Under the pieces are notes generated by a model that saw only the letters and a list, made by a program, of their open reading frames with translations, made no database searches and had not been told where the DNA came from. 64,000 nucleotides of DNA, taken from Gambelia wislizenii (lineage: Eukaryota > Chordata > Lepidosauria > Squamata > Crotaphytidae). Position numbers and translations under genes: made by a program. The DNA lies in contig JAUMIR010000015.1 in the NCBI GenBank assembly GCA_030847615.1, positions 6,403,501 to 6,467,500 of the forward strand, given 5' to 3'. Of this stretch, positions 45,481 through 57,712 are shown piece after piece (the stretch's first letter is position 1; the number at the start of each line of letters is the position of its first letter).

Positions 45481-45788
45481 GGAGAGAGGCTTGCGTACCC
45501 TAATGATGTTTTGAGCTATGCTGGCAGTGATATAATAGCCATCGGTAGGGTCTCCCATGCCAGACATGTCAAAACTGAAGAGTCTGACAAAGAGCGTCAA
45601 AGGGCAGGATGGGCTCTCTAGCCTTATGGCAACTGTCCTAGGAGAAGGAAAACTCTAATCCCAAACCCGGGCAGATGGTGCTCATCCAACCTTGTAAGGT
45701 CAACCATCTAAGAGAAGAAAACTCTAATCAAAGCAATGACCTGAGGACCTCGCTGCTACCATCCATGCTTGCAAGGCCACAACAGACG
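45480..45788 (+). mobile_element. RTE-like LINE, 5'UTR part 1
   Basis: Contains CTCTAATCCCAAACCCGGGC and the related phrase GAGAAGAAAACTCTAATC. I place it as the 5' end of the LINE resumed at 51768 because the gypsy element lies exactly between them and CTTGCAAGGCCACAACAGA would run into ACCTTTGGCTTAAAGGGTG. Confidence 0.65.
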
Positions 45789-46150
45789 TGTCAGGCTCAT
45801 CCCTGAATTCTGGGTGTTGGAGTAGAATTCATGGAGGACCCTGACATGTAGATGGTTTAGGCCTGATTTCTTCTTGGGATCTGGAATGTCTTGGAGTGAG
45901 GCCAGCCCACCTGGTAGCCATGGGAACTCTGGTCTCTCCAGCAACTCAAGGTCATTGAGGCCCAGGTGCAGACATCTTCTCCCCTTCCCCCCTCATCTGT
46001 GGTTCCCTCCCTTTTCCTACATTTCTCATGCTGTGTGCTTTTATCTACAGCCCTGCTTGCCTGTAACTCAGTTTCAGCTATTCCAATGTTCCTGACACAT
46101 GAATCCATGTCAATATTGATTGCATGTGAGCGTGCGTTCTCTGTACATCA
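45789..46150 (+). repeat. 5' LTR of gypsy element
   Basis: Starts TGTCAGGCTCATCCCTGAAT and ends TACATCA. Compared with the 3' LTR I count about 8 substitutions, a 3-bp insertion, a 1-bp C-run difference and a 12-bp deletion that removes the AATAAA sequence. Confidence 0.95.
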
Positions 46151-46205
46151 TAGTAAACTGAAACTCTTTCTTTACAATCTACTCCTGAGAGTGGTTCTAC
46201 CTGCA

Positions 46206-47625
46206 ATGTTGGACGACGCGGAGACTGGAACTCAGACGGATAAAGATCTGGTTGCCAGCAGTGACCAGAAGCTGGTGCCTCTGGGCTGGAGGCTGGCACA
46301 GCAGGAGGTGTTGCAGCAGCTTCTGATGAAGACAGGAGCTGGGACCGCAGCAGGGCTGGGAGATTTATTCTCCCCTCCGATCCCTTGGAGCTGGGAGCCA
46401 AGCAAGCTCAGGGGAGGGGCAGCATGCCGCTCTTCGGCACTCCAGTCCGAGAAGTCCTGGCATCCCACTGGCCATGGGCGGGCGACAGTAGCTGGGAGGA
46501 ACGTCGGTCCTGCCGGTGGGACAGGCCCCTGGGTGAGGGGGCTCGTGAGCCAGGAGTGAGGTTTTCCCTGGCAGAGGTAGGAGCTGAGGTCCTGCAGTTG
46601 AAGCGGCAAATGGAGGAGGTGCAGACGAGCCTCCTAGAACTCCTGCAAAGGATACCACCAGCCCCACCAGCCCCTGGAGTGGCCCAGCTTCCCCAAGCCC
46701 AACCAACGGCTGCTCCAGCACCTGGAGCAGGGGCCCCAGCTCTGCCTCCTGATGTCCCTGTCCTGCCGGCTCCTGGACTGGCTCCTCCTGGAGGGGCTGG
46801 GCCGGCTGAGCCATGGGAAAGGCCCCAGGGCCTGAAGCAATGGAATCTGAAGGCGACTTTTGATGGAGATGCAGCAAAGCTACCCTACTTCCTGACCCAA
46901 GTGGTGAGTTTCATGACCAAGTGGGAAGGGGAGTTTCAGACGGAGGCTGAGAAAGTGCAGTATGTGTCCAACCAACTAGAGGGAGAGGGGCACAGTGGTT
47001 GGTGGGGCTTTATGATATGGGAGCACCAGAACTGGGAAACTTCCAAGAGTTTTTGATAACCCTTAGAGCCCAATTTGAAGACCCTTTGAGAGTGAGAAGA
47101 GATCGGGCGGAGCTCAGACAACTAAAGCAAGGCACTAAGACAGTGGGAGAGTATGCTGCTGAGTTCCGCCGCCTGGCCAGCCAAGTGCTTGAGTGGCCGG
47201 AAGATGTCAAGGTGCAGTTTTTCCAAGAAGGGCTGAACGCTGACATCCTAGAGTGGGCGATGTTCCAGGGGAACCCCGAAACCCTCCTAGGGTGGGTGCG
47301 GCTCGCTGGGGAAGTGGAGACGCTGAGATGGTGCATCAAGATGGTACGCAGTCAGCAAGGGGCAGAGGGGAAGTCCACCGGGTCCACCGGGAAGAAGGCC
47401 AAGTCTGCACGCTTGGGTGGAGCCACGACTGGAGAGTCAGAACGGGAGCGAAGGATGAGAAAGGGGTTGTGCCTGCATTGTGGGAAAGGCGGCCATTGCA
47501 TAGCTGAGTGCCCAGACAGGGGCCCCGGGAGCCAGCTGACAAACCCCAGCGGAGGGAAGGGAGATCAGCGGCGTCTAAGACCCCCCTCAAGCCCAAGCCA
47601 AAAGCAGCAGCTTGGGGCTTGGTAA
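46206..47625 (+). pseudogene. Broken gag of Ty3/gypsy element
   Basis: Starts at ATG 46206 and is spread over three frames, with frameshifts near 46390-46430 and 46995-47030. A proline/alanine-rich linker (46650-46800) precedes the retrotransposon gag core (TFDGDAAKLPYFLTQV, then LRQLKQGTKTVGEYAAEFRR, 47110-47170). A CCHC zinc knuckle CLHCGKGGHCIAEC is at about 47470-47511. The function in an intact element is particle formation and RNA packaging. It cannot yield a full protein as it stands. Confidence 0.9.
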
Positions 47626-47779
47626 GAGGCCATGCCGCGGGGGAGTCTTCGGATGACCCGGATGACAGTGGATCCGACTCTTCCGATGCTGAGCTGGCAG
47701 GAAACGGATCCAGCCAGCCCTATTAAGCGCCCGAGGGCGGGCTAACCCCGAAGGGCACCCAGAAGCTGTGGTGAGTTGA

Positions 47780-50700
47780 GTAAAAGGACCTTTCTTTATT
47801 AAAGCCAGAGTAGGGGCCGAGGGGGAGGGCCCCACCTGTAAAGTAATGATAATGATCGACTCAGGTTGTACCCAAGTTCTAATGCACCCCTCTCTAGTCA
47901 GTGAACTGGACATTAGTACTATTAAGTTAGATAAGCCTGTGTGGCTGTTGCAGATGGATGGGGGGATGATGAAGGGGGGCCCCGCCAGATGAATGACCAG
48001 CCCTATCCACATGAGAATGGGGAACCACCAAGAGGAACTCCAGTTTGTGATTGCCCCAGGGCTAGTTCCCGCTACGGTAGTGGGCTTAAACTGGCTAAAG
48101 TTCCACAACCCCACCATTGACTGGGTGAAAGAGACAATGACGTTTGCAGACCCAGTGTGTGTGCAGGAGCACCGGGTGGGGAAAGCATCCCCTAGGGAGG
48201 GAGTCCCTCTAGAGGTTGATTCAATGAACTGCACAGCTGCTTTAGTTAAAGGAGAACTGAAAGGCTTGCCAGTAGAGTACAAGGCGTGGCCATATGTTTT
48301 TGAGGAGAGGGAGTGCGACATTTTGCCTCCCCACAGGCCCTTTGACTGTGCCATCGAGATACTCTCTGAGACTAAACTACCCAAGCCTAGGATTTATTCC
48401 ATGACCCCTGCTGAAATGGAGGCACTCCGAGAGTTTATAGACAAGAACTTAGTGCGGGGGTTCATTAGGCCCTCAACCTCACCTGTGGGGGCCCCTGTGA
48501 TGTTCAGGCGCAAATCAGATGGGGGTCTTCATTTGATTCAGGACTATTGAGGGTTAAATGCAATTAGTGTCTCCAACCAATACCCCCTGCCCCTGATGAA
48601 GGACATATTAGCCCATTTGTCCAAAGGAAAGATTTTCACTAAGTTGGACCTATGGGAGGCTTATTATAGAGTGCAGATCAGGGAAGGAGACGAATGGAAG
48701 ACTGCATTCAATTGCCCTTTGGGGGCTTTCGAGTTCAAGGTCATGCCTTTTGGATTAAAAGGGGCCCCAGGGATATTTCAGAACCTAATTAATGACATTT
48801 TGAGAGACTTGCTGTACAAGGGAGTCTTGGTGTACCTGGATGATGTATTGATTTATTCTGAGGACTACACGTCCCATGTGAAACTGGTGAAAAAGGTGCT
48901 TGCAAGGTTGGGTGAAAACCATCTGTATGCCAAAATGTCAAAGTGTGAATTCCATCAAAGCTGTTTAGACTACTTGGGGTATCGCATCTCAAACAAGGGG
49001 ATAGAAATGGACCCTGAAAACATCAAAGGGGTGTTGGCATGGTTAGCCCCTAGAACTAGGAAGCAACCGCAAAGCTTCCTGGGGTTTGCTAATTTTTACT
49101 GGTCCTTCATCCCTGACTTTGCGACGGTAGCCCTTCCTCTGACTGATTTGTTAAAAACCAAAGATGTGGTGAATAAGGGAAAGGGGCAGGAAAGAGGGAA
49201 AAACCTCCCCCCAAAATAGTGTGGATGGATCAGTGTCAACTGGCTTTTGATAAATTGAAATCTCTCTTCATGTCTGAACCAATCCTCAAACACCCTGACC
49301 CCTCCCAACCCTCTGTAGTCCAAGTTGATGCATCTGATGTTGCAATGGGAGGGGTGCTGATGCAACGGGGGAGGAGGGGGAGCTCAGGCCATGTGCCTAC
49401 CTATCTAATGAAACTGAGCGGAATTGGCCTGTGTGGGAAAAGGAGGCGGGTGCCATCAAACTGGCTTTAGAAATGTGGCACCACCTGCTGGAGGGGTCTC
49501 CCCAACCTTTTGAAGTTTGGACAGATCACACAAATTTGGAAGTGTTAGCCACCCATAGACGGTTGAGCCCTAAGCAGGTCAGGTGGGCCAGTTTCTTTTA
49601 CTGGTTCAACTTCACCCTGAAATTTATCCCAGGGAAAAGGAATTTCCTGGCTGATGCTTTATCCAGGCTCCCGCAACATGAGAGTAAGAGAAAAGAAGTC
49701 ATTGATACTGTTTTCTCCCCCTCCCACTTGGGGCTGGCAGTCCTCACACGTAGTAAAACCAAACAGCAGGAATCCCAAGTCAGCCCCTCGGTGTGCCCAG
49801 GGCCTGTGCCCAAGTCAGCTAAGGATGGTGCTCCACCACCAGACGTTAGACCCACTGATGCTCCAGTGGGGTGAAATCCTGAGCCCAAGCCAGCCAAGGA
49901 GGTCATTTCCCCATCAGTTGTTAGACCCATTGCTGCTCTGCCTGCGCCAGAGCACTCACCACCACCCCTCCTCCCATGGAATGATGAGGGTGGGTGGCAG
50001 TCCCAACTAGTGTCGGCCCTGCCCAAGGACCCGTGGTTCTTGGCCCACCCCGGGGAGGTGACCATGAGGGACGGCCTGGCCTGGAAAGGTGACCGTCTGT
50101 ATGTCCTTGAGGCTCTGAGGACCATCATCCTCAGGCAGTGCCATGATATCAAAAGTGCTGGGCATTTTGGGTATATCAAAACTTTACATTTGGCCCAGAG
50201 ATAGTTTTGGTGGCCAAGGATGCGGAAGGAGGTGGAGTATATGAAGGGGTGTTCCACATGTGCTATGGCAAAGGGAGGGACAGGGAAGCCCAAAGGCCTA
50301 CTCCAACCTCTGCCTACTGCAACCAACCCTTGGGAAGTCATCAGCATGGACTTTATAGTTGAGTTGCCAGAGAGTAAGCAAAAGACTGTTATTTGGGTGG
50401 TTACTGATCTGTTTTCTAAACAAGCACATTTTGTGGTCTGCAGGAACATTCCAATGGCCTTCCAATTGGCCAGGTTGTTCATTCAACACATCTACCGGCT
50501 CCATGGTATTCCTGCCAAGATTGTGTCTGACCGGGGGGGGCAGTTTACTTCCCAGTTTTGGAAGGCTTTCACGAACCTCCTGGGGTTGGAGCTAGGGCTC
50601 AGCAGTTCCCATCATCCCCAGACAGATGGACAGACCAAATGAATTAATCAGGTTCTTGAACAATACCTAAGGTGTTATGTAAATTTCCAACAATCTGACT

Positions 50701-51370
50701 GGGTCGACATCTTGCCTTTTGCGGAGGTAGCCTATAATAATGCCATCCACCAAAGCACTGGTCTTTCTCCCTTTAAGGTTGTCTCAGGATTTCAGTCCCT
50801 TGCCTCTGAAGGAGGGGTCCCCCACAGACCCGGTCTCGGTGACCCAGTGGTGTAATAAGGTCAGGAACGCCTGGCCTCAGGTGATCTCTGCCTTGGATTT
50901 TGCCAAAGCACGCTACAAACATCATGCTAACCAAAGATGGACCCCACCCCGGGATACGCCGTCAGGGACCTAGTCTATTTATCCACCAAATTCCTTAAGA
51001 GCCCCCAACCCTCCAAAAAGTTGGGGGCCAAGTACATTGGACCCTTTCCTATTACTAGGGTGATAAACCCAGTGGCATTTGAACTGGCTTTGCCTAAACT
51101 GTACCGACATGTGCACCCTGTGTTTCATTCCAGCTTGCTCAAACCGGCGTGCCCTCCAGACCTCCACTCCAACCTATTCTGGTCGACCACGATCAACATT
51201 TTGAAATCTCCGATGTGTTGGACTCAAGGGTTCATCGGGGAGGGTTGCAATATTTAGTGAAATGGAAACATTTGCCTCTGGGTCATGCTGAGTGGGTTAA
51301 TTCTGATCATGTTAGTGCTAAACGCTTATTGCGAAAGTTCTATGCCCGCCTTCCTAATAAGCCTGGTTAA
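47780..51370 (+). pseudogene. Broken pol of Ty3/gypsy chromodomain element
   Basis: Domain order is protease (IDSGC, near 47857), RT (KLDLWEAYYRVQI, GLKGAPGIFQNLIND, YLDDVLIYSED, 48640-48860), RNase H (VQVDASDVAMGGVL, 49320), integrase (H..H..C..C finger 50140-50270; MDFIVELPES; SDRGGQF) and a C-terminal chromodomain (FEISDVLDSRVHRGGLQYLV, 51200-51260). RT before integrase plus chromodomain marks a chromovirus-type Ty3 element. In-frame stops are at 48548, 50202 and 50640; frameshifts near 49215, 49440 and after 49874. The expected third catalytic integrase acid is replaced by Lys just before the 50640 stop. Confidence 0.93.
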
Positions 51371-51384
51371 GGGGGGGTTGTCTT

Positions 51385-51397
51385 CAGGGGGGGGCAG
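51385..51397 (+). other. Polypurine tract
   Basis: AGGGGGGGGCAG just before the 3' LTR; the expected position of the plus-strand primer of an LTR retrotransposon. Confidence 0.75.
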
Positions 51398-51399
51398 TA

Positions 51400-51767
51400 T
51401 GTCAGGCTCATCCCTGAATTCTGGGTGTTGGAGTAGAATTCATGGAGGACCCTGACATGTAGATGGTTTAGGACTGATTTCTTGGGTTCTGGAATGTCTT
51501 GGAGTGAGGCCAGCCTGCCTGGTAGCCATGGGAACTCTGGCCTCTCCAGCAACTCAAGGCCATTGAGGCCCAGGTGCAGACATCTTCTCCCCTTCCCCCT
51601 CATCTGTGGTTCCCTCCCTTTTCCTACATTTCTCATGCTGTGTGCTTTTATCTACAGCCCTGCTTGCCTGTAACTCAGTTTCAGCTATTCCAATGTTCCT
51701 GACACATGAATCCATGTCAATAAAGCAATTTATTGATTGCATGTGAGCATGTGTTCTCTGTACATCA
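51400..51767 (+). repeat. 3' LTR of gypsy element
   Basis: 368 bp, starts TGTCAGG and ends TACATCA. It keeps AATAAA (near 51719), lost from the 5' LTR. No clear target duplication with the left flank (AGACG against TAGAA). Confidence 0.95.
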
Positions 51768-52206
51768 TAGAACCTTTGGCTTAAAGGGTGAGGCCAGTTC
51801 TGTGCACACTGTGCTCCACCAGAAAAATCCATTGCACAGGCTCGAAGCACAAATACAGTTCCAAAAAAGCCCTGTAGCGATAGGCGAGGGATGAAATGGC
51901 AGGTGTAAAGATGCACTGGAAGCTGCAGACCCAACCCTGCATGCAGGTGGTTCAGGACTTTGGTCGCTTGAGGCTGACCTGGAAGATGACTGTCTTGTTC
52001 GGCAGCATCCTGAACGACCAAACAGCATTTTTTAAGGAGAGCACTGCTTGCTCCATACGGAGATGGGTCTAGAAAAGGTGGCTTAACAAAAGCTCATCCC
52101 CATCTACCTGGTTGGCTAGCCACGGCCAACAGGCATCTTCTGATGCAGTCAAACCAAGGCAAGGAAACAAAGGCACACACTGGCCTCCAAAGTTGTAAAT
52201 AAACTG
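51768..52206 (+). mobile_element. RTE-like LINE, 5'UTR part 2
   Basis: ACCTTTGGCTTAAAGGGTGA up to the ATG. No open frame. Continues the 5'UTR split off by the gypsy insertion. Confidence 0.7.
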
Positions 52207-55200
52207 ATGCTTGCATGCTGGAACATCAGAACCATGCGAGACTCTGCAGATAGTGGACAGCCAGAGTGTCGCTCTGCTCTAATAGCCCATGAACTATCAC
52301 GACTTAATATTGACATCACTGCTCTTAGTAAAGTTCACTTCCATGAGGAAGGCAGCCTTAAAGAACATGGTGCCAGCTACACACTTTACTGGTTTGGCAA
52401 ACTCAAAACCAAAAACATCTTTCAGAAGTAGGCTTTATGATTAAAAATTCCATTGCCTCCAAACTCGAAACCTTGCCAACAGGATACTCTGATCGCATTA
52501 TTTCCTTACGCCTCCCACATGTTGTTCTCTTTAGTATATATGCTCCAAGTATGCAATCCGACCCTGTAGAGAAAGACAAATTCTACACAGACCTACTCAT
52601 ACGCTAACTCATACAAAAAGTCCCTGTAGAAGATAAAATTATTATCCTTGGTGACTTCAATGCCAGAGTAGGAAAGAACTCCGAAGCCTGGAAAGGTGTC
52701 TTAGGCAAGCATGGTGTTGGAAATTGCAATGATAACAGTCACCGCCTGCTAGAGTTCTGTACAGAACAACAGCTGACTATTAGAAACACTATCTTTCAGC
52801 AGAAAGATAGCTTGAAGACAACCTGGATGCATCCCCGATCCAAACATTGGCACCTCATTGACTACGTTCTAGTCCGCCAGAGAAACATTCGTGATGTTCG
52901 TCATACTCAAGTGATGCCCAGTGCAGAATGCCAAACAGATCATTGCCTCATCAGATGTAAACTAAATCTTCATCTTAAGTTCAAACCTAAGAGGAGTTTT
53001 TAAAGAGGACACTCCAAGTCAACAATCTTCAACAAGCTACCATGAGAGACAACTTCCAGGCAAATCTGCAAACAAAACTTGAAGACCATCCTACAGATCC
53101 TTCTCCTACAGTGCTTTCCCAACATATCAAAAACAGTACCCTCCAGTCTGTGGAAGAATCCCTCGAGTTCTCACACAAGAAAAATCAAGACTGGTTTGAT
53201 GAAAACAACCAAGAGATCCAGGAGTTGTTGGCAAAGAAGAGAACTGATCACCAGGCATACCTCACCCAGCCAAGTTGCCATGTAAGAAAAGCAGCTTTCC
53301 ATCTCACATGTAGTAAATCTCAACAAAAACTCCGAGACATGCAGAACAAGTGGTGGATCAATATAGCAGAAAAGACACAATGCTGTGCAGATCTGGGTGA
53401 TCTTAGAGGATTTTATGAACCTCTTAAAGCAGTGTTTGGACCTACTTATCAGGTCCAAAGCTCGTTATACAGTACAGATGGTCAAACATTAATTACTGAT
53501 AAAGCCTCCATCCTGAATCTATGGGCTGAACAATTTCAAAGTCTCTTCAGTGCCAACCGAGTAGCCCAAGGCTCAGCTATCCAACATATGATACAAAACC
53601 CGATGAAAAATGAATTGGACGTAGCTCCCACTTTGGCAGAGACCCTTAAGGGCATACAGCAGATGAAAACTGGCAAGGCAGCTGGGATTGATGGAATCCC
53701 ACCTGAAGTTTGGAAACATAGAGGTCATGACCTCCATGATAAATTCCATGAACTCCTTGTGAATTGCTGGGAAAAAGGAGAACTGCCATCAGATCTCCAA
53801 GATGCAGTCATCATCACCCTGTACAAGAAAAAAGGAGCAAAATCCAATTGCTCAAGCTATCGAGGAATAACACTGCTCTCTATTGCTGGAGAAATCCTTG
53901 CAAGGATACTTCTGAACAGATTAGTTCCTGTCATTGCAGAAGAACTTCTTCCTGAAAGCCAATGTGGCTTCAGAGCCAATAGGAGTACTACAGATATGGT
54001 ATTTGCCCTTAGACAACTGCAAGAGAAATGTAGAGAGCAGAACAAGGGTCTCTATGTAACATTTGTTGACCTTGCCAAAGCCTTCGACACTGTGAGTAGA
54101 AAAGGTCTGTGGCAGATCCTGGAAAGACTAGGATGTCCCCGCAAATTCCTTAAAATGATTATCTTGCTACATGGGGGCCAGCACGGTCAAGTCAGATATG
54201 ATGATGCTCTTTCAGAGCCTTTTCTAATATCTAATGGAGTGAAGCAAGGTTGTGTTCTTGTTCCAACTTTATTTACAATCTTCTTCAGCATGATGCTCCA
54301 AAGGGCTACGGCAGAGCTCGAAGTAGAAGACAGCATCTATATACATTACCGTACTGATGGTAACTTGTTTAACTTAAGCCGTCTGAGGGCTCGCACTAAG
54401 CCTCTAAATTATCTAGTCCGTGAGCTGCTCTTCGCTGAGGATGCTGCCCTTGTTGCCCACACAGAAGCAGCTCTGCTCTGCCGTGCCTAACATCCTGCTT
54501 TGCAACAGCTGCAGAGCTGTTTGGACTGGAAGTCAACCTTAAGGAAATGGAAGTTCTTTAACAGCCTGCATCACAGGATGAACACCACCACCCCCACATT
54601 GCCGTTGGCAAATCTGTGCTTAAGTCCATTCAGCAGTTCACCTACATGGGAAGCATCATCTCCTCAGATGCCAAGATTGACAAAGAGATCGATCACAGAT
54701 TAGCAAATGCATATAGCACATTTGGAAGACTTTACAAAAGAGTCTGGAGTAATAAACACCTGAGGTGAAGCACAAAAGTCAGCGTGTATAGAGCCATTGT
54801 ACTGTCTATTCTCCTTTATGGGTCTGAAACATGGGTCACCTATTGCCAATACTTACGTCTCCTCGAACACTTTCATCAGTGCTGTATACATGCAATCCTA
54901 AATATACACTGGACTGACTATGTGACGAATGCTGCTGTCCTTGAGCAAGCAGGGATCACCAGCATTGAGGCCATAATATTGAGAACACAGCTGTGCTGGG
55001 CAGGGCATGTTTCTAGGATGGAGGACCATCGCCTCCCCAAACTAGTACTCTATGGTGAACTCGCCACGGGTCAGCATAAGAGGGGAGCTCCAAAGAAGCG
55101 GTACAAGGACTCTCTGAAACATCTCAGGCTCGGCCAAACTGATCACCAAGAATGGTCCGTACTGGCCTCACATCAGGAGGCATGGAGACACACTATCCAC

Positions 55201-55233
55201 AATGCTGCAGCCTTATTTGAGAACTCACACTGA
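52207..55233 (+). pseudogene. RTE-like LINE, endonuclease/RT ORF remnant
   Basis: Codes for an apurinic endonuclease (MLACWNIRTMRDSAD start; GDFNARVGKNSEAW near 52650; the end HWHLIDYVLVRQRNIRD) and RT (KTGKAAGIDGIPPEVWKHRG, YRGITLLSIAGEILARILLN, FVDLAKAFDTVSRKGLW, GVKQGCVLVPTLF). The longest intact frame is 53042-54490 (482 codons). The catalytic box reads FAED where FADD is expected. The C-terminus (54784-55233) has CWAGHVSRMEDHRLPKLVLY. Frameshifts near 52430 and 54490 and a stop near 52604 inactivate it. Clade placement (RTE or a relative) is a guess from general layout. Confidence 0.85.
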
Positions 55234-55539
55234 ACAAGTCTTGAAGAGAAATGTCAAATGTCAGAGGGAGTGAGATTGGGGACCAGATGGCTCCGACCAT
55301 AAAGTTATATGGGAGAGAAAACAGCAAAGAGAAAACATCCAAACATTCTCAGACTGCATTCCTGGAGGGAGAGGCCCAGAACCAAACTCATGTCAGGCCT
55401 GCACTGGATTCAACTCTAACTCCCAGAATCCAGGCCGGATATGACATCTATGTTACTCTGGTATTATGGCCACAATCTGAACTTTCCAAATAATTCCTAA
55501 GACTATTAGGAAAACCGTGTAAGTTTTGAAGGCTAGTCA
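55234..55539. other. LINE 3' end and spacer
   Basis: GTCAGAGGGAGTGAGATTGG and following text may be the LINE 3'UTR. No tail recognised. Confidence 0.4.
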
Positions 55540-55870
55540 CAATTTGGGACTTATTCTGCATAAAATTTTCATGTGTTTGTTTTGTGCATAGAACAACATT
55601 TTCTGCACAGGAAACAGCATTTTCTGCATGGAAAATAACATGTAAATGCAGAAATATTAATTCCTGTGCAGAAAATGCTGTTTTCTGCACAGAGAATATT
55701 GTTTTCTTTGCAGAAAATATTGTTTTCTATGCAAATCACCTAGGTGCGATTTTCATCTAGAATAAATCCCAAGTTACCACTTTTCTGCACAGGAATGAGT
55801 ATTTCAATGTTGAAATATTATTTTTCCATGCAAAAAATGCTGTTTTTGCACATAACAACCATTATTTGTG
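55540..55870. repeat. Palindromic TTTTCTGCACAGAAAA repeat cluster
   Basis: At least ten variants of TTTTCTGCACAGGAAA or CAGAAAATGCTGTTTTCTGC within 330 bp, each a short near-palindrome. Related clusters are at 31640, 61225 and 62130. Confidence 0.7.
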
Positions 55871-56725
55871 TATAATAAGTCCTGAACTGCTAAGATTCTC
55901 AGCAGTCCAGGGTTCTTTTCATGAGGGTTTCTCAACATTCAAAAACCATGTTTTTTTACCATTTGTCAAATATTTCCAAATATTCGTTCCATCCATACTA
56001 TTGCTACATCCTTTGAAACTTGAAGAACTTCAACTGCTGGGAACAATGCATATTAACAATAAGCACACATTTCCAGGTCAGTTACAACTCATACCTCTTA
56101 ATTTTGTTTTCCTTGTCCCATGTTCTTTCTTTCTTTACACATCCATGACTGGCTGGCATACTTCAGCTGGTCATCTGTACCTTTTCTGTCTCTGCCTGTC
56201 CAGGTCAAGCCCATCTCATTGCATTTCTCTTGTGTTAATCATCACTTCTTCTGAGAAGCTCCAGATACTGGAATAGAAAACACAACAAGAGTTGTTTCAT
56301 GCAAGGTGTTTGCCCTTCTGACTTTCCAGGTTATATTTAGACATCATAAAAACAGAGGTAGACACAAGGGAGCCCTTAATGACACCGAAACCAGCTGGAG
56401 GAATGTGGTTGTTATTTGAGGCACCCCAGCAAAGCTAGCCGGATCTATAGATCTGCTACTTATAGTCATCCACACTGCACAAAAGTGTCTAATGAAGGAG
56501 GGTACATCACCTTTCGAAAGATGAACTGTTCCACTTTTAGAAACCCCAGATCACAAGGGCATTCTTCCTCTCATTTAATTAACATTCTTTTTTATTGAGA
56601 TTGGAACCACCGGTTTGGGTCCTATCTTCTGGGCCACAGGTGGACAAAGTGTGGCCCTTGGCTACACATATAGGCCCTCACATAGGGTCCTCAATCCCTC
56701 CAGACTCCTTGGCCATCTATTGGTG
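55871..56725. other. Non-coding spacer
   Basis: No gene or recognised repeat; AT-rich. A 136-codon open frame at 55866-56276 has no recognisable content. Confidence 0.4.
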
Positions 56726-56729
56726 GCCC

Positions 56730-56895
56730 CAAGGAGAGGGTGGAGGGGAGGAGGAAGGAGGCAGAAAGAAAGGGAGGGAATGAAGGAGAAGTGGAGTGAT
56801 GGAAAGAAGGGGAAATAAAGGAAGTAAGGAGGAAGGGAGTCAGGAAAGGAAAGGAAAGGAAGGAAGGAAGGAAGGAAGGAAGGAAGGAAGGAAGG
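56730..56895. repeat. Purine tract with (GGAA)n
   Basis: GAGGAAGGAGGCAGAAAGAA leading into GGAAAGGAAAGGAAGGAAGG; the pure GGAA run ends at 56895. Confidence 0.95.
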
Positions 56896-57712
56896 ACACT
56901 TCTACCAGAAACACAGAGGAATTGCAATTCAAATAAATCTCAAGGCCTCCCCTGCACTGATTAACATTAAAAATACCCTTTTTTTTAACCCCAAAATCAG
57001 AAGTAAACTTCTGGCCATTTCAATTATCATTTGTTTTGGGTTCTTCTGGAAGTCCATTCAGCTCCTGGGTGGTCCCTGTGGAGGAAAACTGGGGCTTGGT
57101 CCCACTGAAGTTTTTCATCCCGATCTGGAGCAAGAAAGAACAAATGTTCACCAGCCTCTCTGTGAGAACACATACTGCAAGATGGCTGTGATAGTGCCTT
57201 CAGCTTAAATAATATGATCCAATAGTTTAAAGAATCTTTCACTGACTTGAGAGCAAATTGGGTGTTTCCACCTAAATCCAGTCTGACTCTGGTTGTAGTA
57301 TCTGGATTTTTTGGCTCTTCCTTCCTATACAGTAGTCTCTGGAGTTTGGGGCCCCTAAAAGCCAGTTCTAGGTTAATTTGCAGCCTTCTGGAGTTTGGAG
57401 GAAGTGGGGGCTGCTAGTTCTAGTGTCAGTGGGGCAGTAAATCCATCCCAGGCTTTTATCTGAAATTTAAAAGGAGGTGTCCAAGGCACTGAAACCCAAA
57501 TAGATTCATCACCTCAGATAGCTCCTTCAAAGTTCACACTAAAGATAGGTCTAAAACTTCACTATGGTCTTTGATTTGGTTCCATTAGAAAACATATTAC
57601 CTTGGGTGATTCTGTAATCAAGCACGGAAATTTGTAGAGTGCAACAGACAAACAGGCAGACACTTTAAATTATGTTATATATACTAGTTGCCTACACCTT
57701 AAGGCATCAAGT
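56896..57712. other. Non-coding spacer
   Basis: Nothing recognised. Confidence 0.4.

Noticed and set aside
46365..46877. 170-codon minus-strand frame over gag
   Set aside because: Shadow of the GC-rich gag reading frame.
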